Origin: Lachnospiraceae bacterium
Lineage (GTDB): Bacteria; Bacillota_A; Clostridia; Lachnospirales; Lachnospiraceae
Assembly (NCBI GenBank): GCA_017390645.1
Contig: JAFPAZ010000182.1
Location: forward strand, 1-6,754
Direction: 5' to 3'
Length of the DNA: 6,754 nucleotides
Numbering within the stretch: the first letter of the stretch is position 1; every line of letters begins with the position of its first letter. A model generated the notes under the pieces. The model ran no database searches. It was not told the DNA's origin and saw nothing but the letters and a program-made list of their open reading frames with translations. Shown here one piece after another: positions 5,724-6,754 of this stretch. The translations under genes and the position numbers were made by a program.

Positions 5724-6464
5724 ATGAGTACAATAAAAGATAATCTTAAACTTCTTGCAATTGAAAGTTCAGGAAATGTGGCATCCGTTGCGATATGGGA
5801 AGAAGGAAAAATCATATCTGAACTGACCATTAACAATAAAAAAACACATTCAGCTACGTTATTACCGATGATTGACCAGATGATGAAAATGTGCGAAAAA
5901 ACCCCTTCAGACTTCGATGCCATAGCAATTACGAGAGGTCCTGGGTCTTTTACCGGGCTTCGAATTGGGGCGGCCACTGTAAAAGGATTAGGTCTTGCCT
6001 TAGACTTGCCTGTGATACCGGTTTCGACTTTGAAATGCCTTGCTATGAATGTCATAGAATGCCATAACATTATTTGTCCTATTATGGATGCCAGAAGAAA
6101 TCAGGTTTATACTGCAGCTTATGAAGTGAAAGATGGAAGATTAGTAGAAGTAATAAAAGAAGAACCTATGGACATAAAAGATTTAATTGATAAAGTGATA
6201 GGATTAGGAAAACAAATCCTGTTTTTAGGGGATGGAGTGGCAGTATATCGTGATATATTAGAGGAACATTTGAAAAACGAGGCCTACTTTGCAAAGGAGC
6301 ATAATATGGTTCAGAGGGCTTCTTCCTTGGCAGTTTTAGCGAAAGACAAATGGGAACAAAGGGTAAGTGCAAAAGAATTCCATCTGGAGTACTTAAGAGC
6401 TTCCCAGGCAGAACGTGAATGGAAAGAAGAACATCAGGGAGAAGAACTGCCATGTCTATCGTAA
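5724..6464 (+). CDS. tsaB: tRNA t6A biosynthesis protein TsaB
   Basis: TsaB is the inactive ASKHA-fold partner that dimerises with TsaD, the catalytic subunit of t6A synthesis. The 246-residue length fits. Family features are LLAIESSGNVASVAI (10-24), KKTHSATLLPMI (39-50), GPGSFTGLRIG (72-82), MDARRNQVY (121-129) and the C-terminal LEYLRASQAERE (221-232). The gene follows tsaE by 25 bases and overlaps the next gene by 13 bases, the conserved tsaE-tsaB-rimI order. The ribosome binding site is modest (AGG at 5711-5713, ten bases away). A start at the ATG at 5724 places the first family motif at residue 10, slightly late, because most TsaB proteins begin within a few residues of it; no better in-frame start is visible. 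tsaD is not in the window and may lie further downstream. Confidence 0.96.
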   Translation: MSTIKDNLKLLAIESSGNVASVAIWEEGKIISELTINNKKTHSATLLPMIDQMMKMCEKTPSDFDAIAITRGPGSFTGLRIGAATVKGLGLALDLPVIPVSTLKCLAMNVIECHNIICPIMDARRNQVYTAAYEVKDGRLVEVIKEEPMDIKDLIDKVIGLGKQILFLGDGVAVYRDILEEHLKNEAYFAKEHNMVQRASSLAVLAKDKWEQRVSAKEFHLEYLRASQAEREWKEEHQGEELPCLS

Positions 6465-6754
6465 TTAGAAGGGCTACCAATGGTGATATCGGGCAGATTT
6501 GCAGACTGGAATGTATGTTTTTTTGGCAAGATAAAAATCCAGAAGAAATAGAAGGTAAGATAAACTTAAATGATGCGTATTATTTTGTTGCTGAAACAGA
6601 AGAAAAGATAGTGGGTTACCTATTGGCAAAAGCAGTAATAGATGAAGTGGATTTATGGTATATTGCGGTGGACCCTGACTATCAACATCAGGGGATTGGA
6701 AATCAGTTAATGAAGAAGTTTATAGAAAACATGGAAGATGAAAAAATACAAAAA
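6452..6754 (+). CDS. rimI: GNAT acetyltransferase, RimI-like (3' end beyond window)
   Basis: The frame starts at ATG 6452 within the end of tsaB and stays open to the right edge, giving 101 residues of a protein normally about 140-160 long. RimI acetylates the N-terminal alanine of ribosomal protein bS18 in Escherichia coli; the substrate in Firmicutes is less certain. The visible part shows the GNAT order: VIRRATNGDI (4-13), strand YYFVAETEEKIVGYLLA (43-59), strand DLWYIAVDPDYQHQGIG (67-83). The acetyl-CoA-binding loop is QHQGIG (78-83), followed by NQLMKKFIE. AGGGAG at 6436-6441, ten bases upstream, supports the start. The 13-base overlap with tsaB suggests coupling. The name rests on the position after tsaB as well as on sequence; another GNAT function remains possible. 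Confidence 0.88.
   Translation, partial: MSIVIRRATNGDIGQICRLECMFFWQDKNPEEIEGKINLNDAYYFVAETEEKIVGYLLAKAVIDEVDLWYIAVDPDYQHQGIGNQLMKKFIENMEDEKIQK

Noticed and set aside
5714..6070. 118-codon open frame on the minus strand
   Set aside because: It lies antisense inside tsaB, which has clear family motifs. The minus-strand frame has no recognisable domain and is explained as a shadow of the real gene.
6166..6480. 104-codon open frame on the minus strand
   Set aside because: It is antisense to the end of tsaB and the start of rimI, with no recognisable protein features.
1..6754. CRISPR array, tRNA or rRNA gene, transposase or phage gene
   Set aside because: No repeat-spacer pattern, no cloverleaf or conserved rRNA segment, and no mobile-element protein was seen on either strand.

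Overview
The window is a gene-dense, AT-rich stretch in which every supported gene lies on the + strand. Gene content, gene order and base composition point to a low-GC anaerobic Firmicute, most likely a clostridium of the Lachnospiraceae type. This placement is inferred from protein character and from the ecfT-truA and tsaE-tsaB-rimI neighbourhoods, not from a database search.

Layout. (1) Positions 1-1764 hold the end of a gene that is probably an ECF transporter ATPase, then ecfT (membrane coupling subunit), then truA (tRNA pseudouridine synthase). In many Firmicutes these genes form the tail of the large ribosomal-protein cluster. Between ecfT and the conserved part of truA are about 186 bases holding a short direct repeat and two abutting inverted repeats. 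These repeats are read in frame as a 31-residue N-terminal extension if truA starts at its best ribosome binding site. (2) Positions 1765-2437 hold a strong sigma-A type promoter directly after truA, a leader of about 155 bases with competing pairing possibilities, and a dCMP deaminase that strikingly resembles the animal enzyme. (3) Positions 2539-6754 hold a probable operon: tex (S1-domain RNA-binding protein), a small YcxB-like membrane protein, tsaE, tsaB and the start of rimI, which runs off the window. The last genes are tightly packed, with 13- and 23-base overlaps.

How the genes fit together. TruA makes pseudouridine at positions 38-40 of the tRNA anticodon arm. TsaE and TsaB belong to the machinery that makes t6A at tRNA position 37, and RimI-type acetyltransferases are habitual neighbours of that set. 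EcfT is the shared membrane scaffold of vitamin and metal uptake transporters. The dCMP deaminase supplies dUMP for thymidylate synthesis and is transcribed from its own promoter.

Most of the window is ordinary housekeeping DNA. The parts that deserve a second look are the palindromic segment fused to the 5' end of truA, the leader of the dCMP deaminase gene, and the animal-like character of that deaminase. I see no mobile element, CRISPR array, tRNA or rRNA, and no wholly new multi-gene system.
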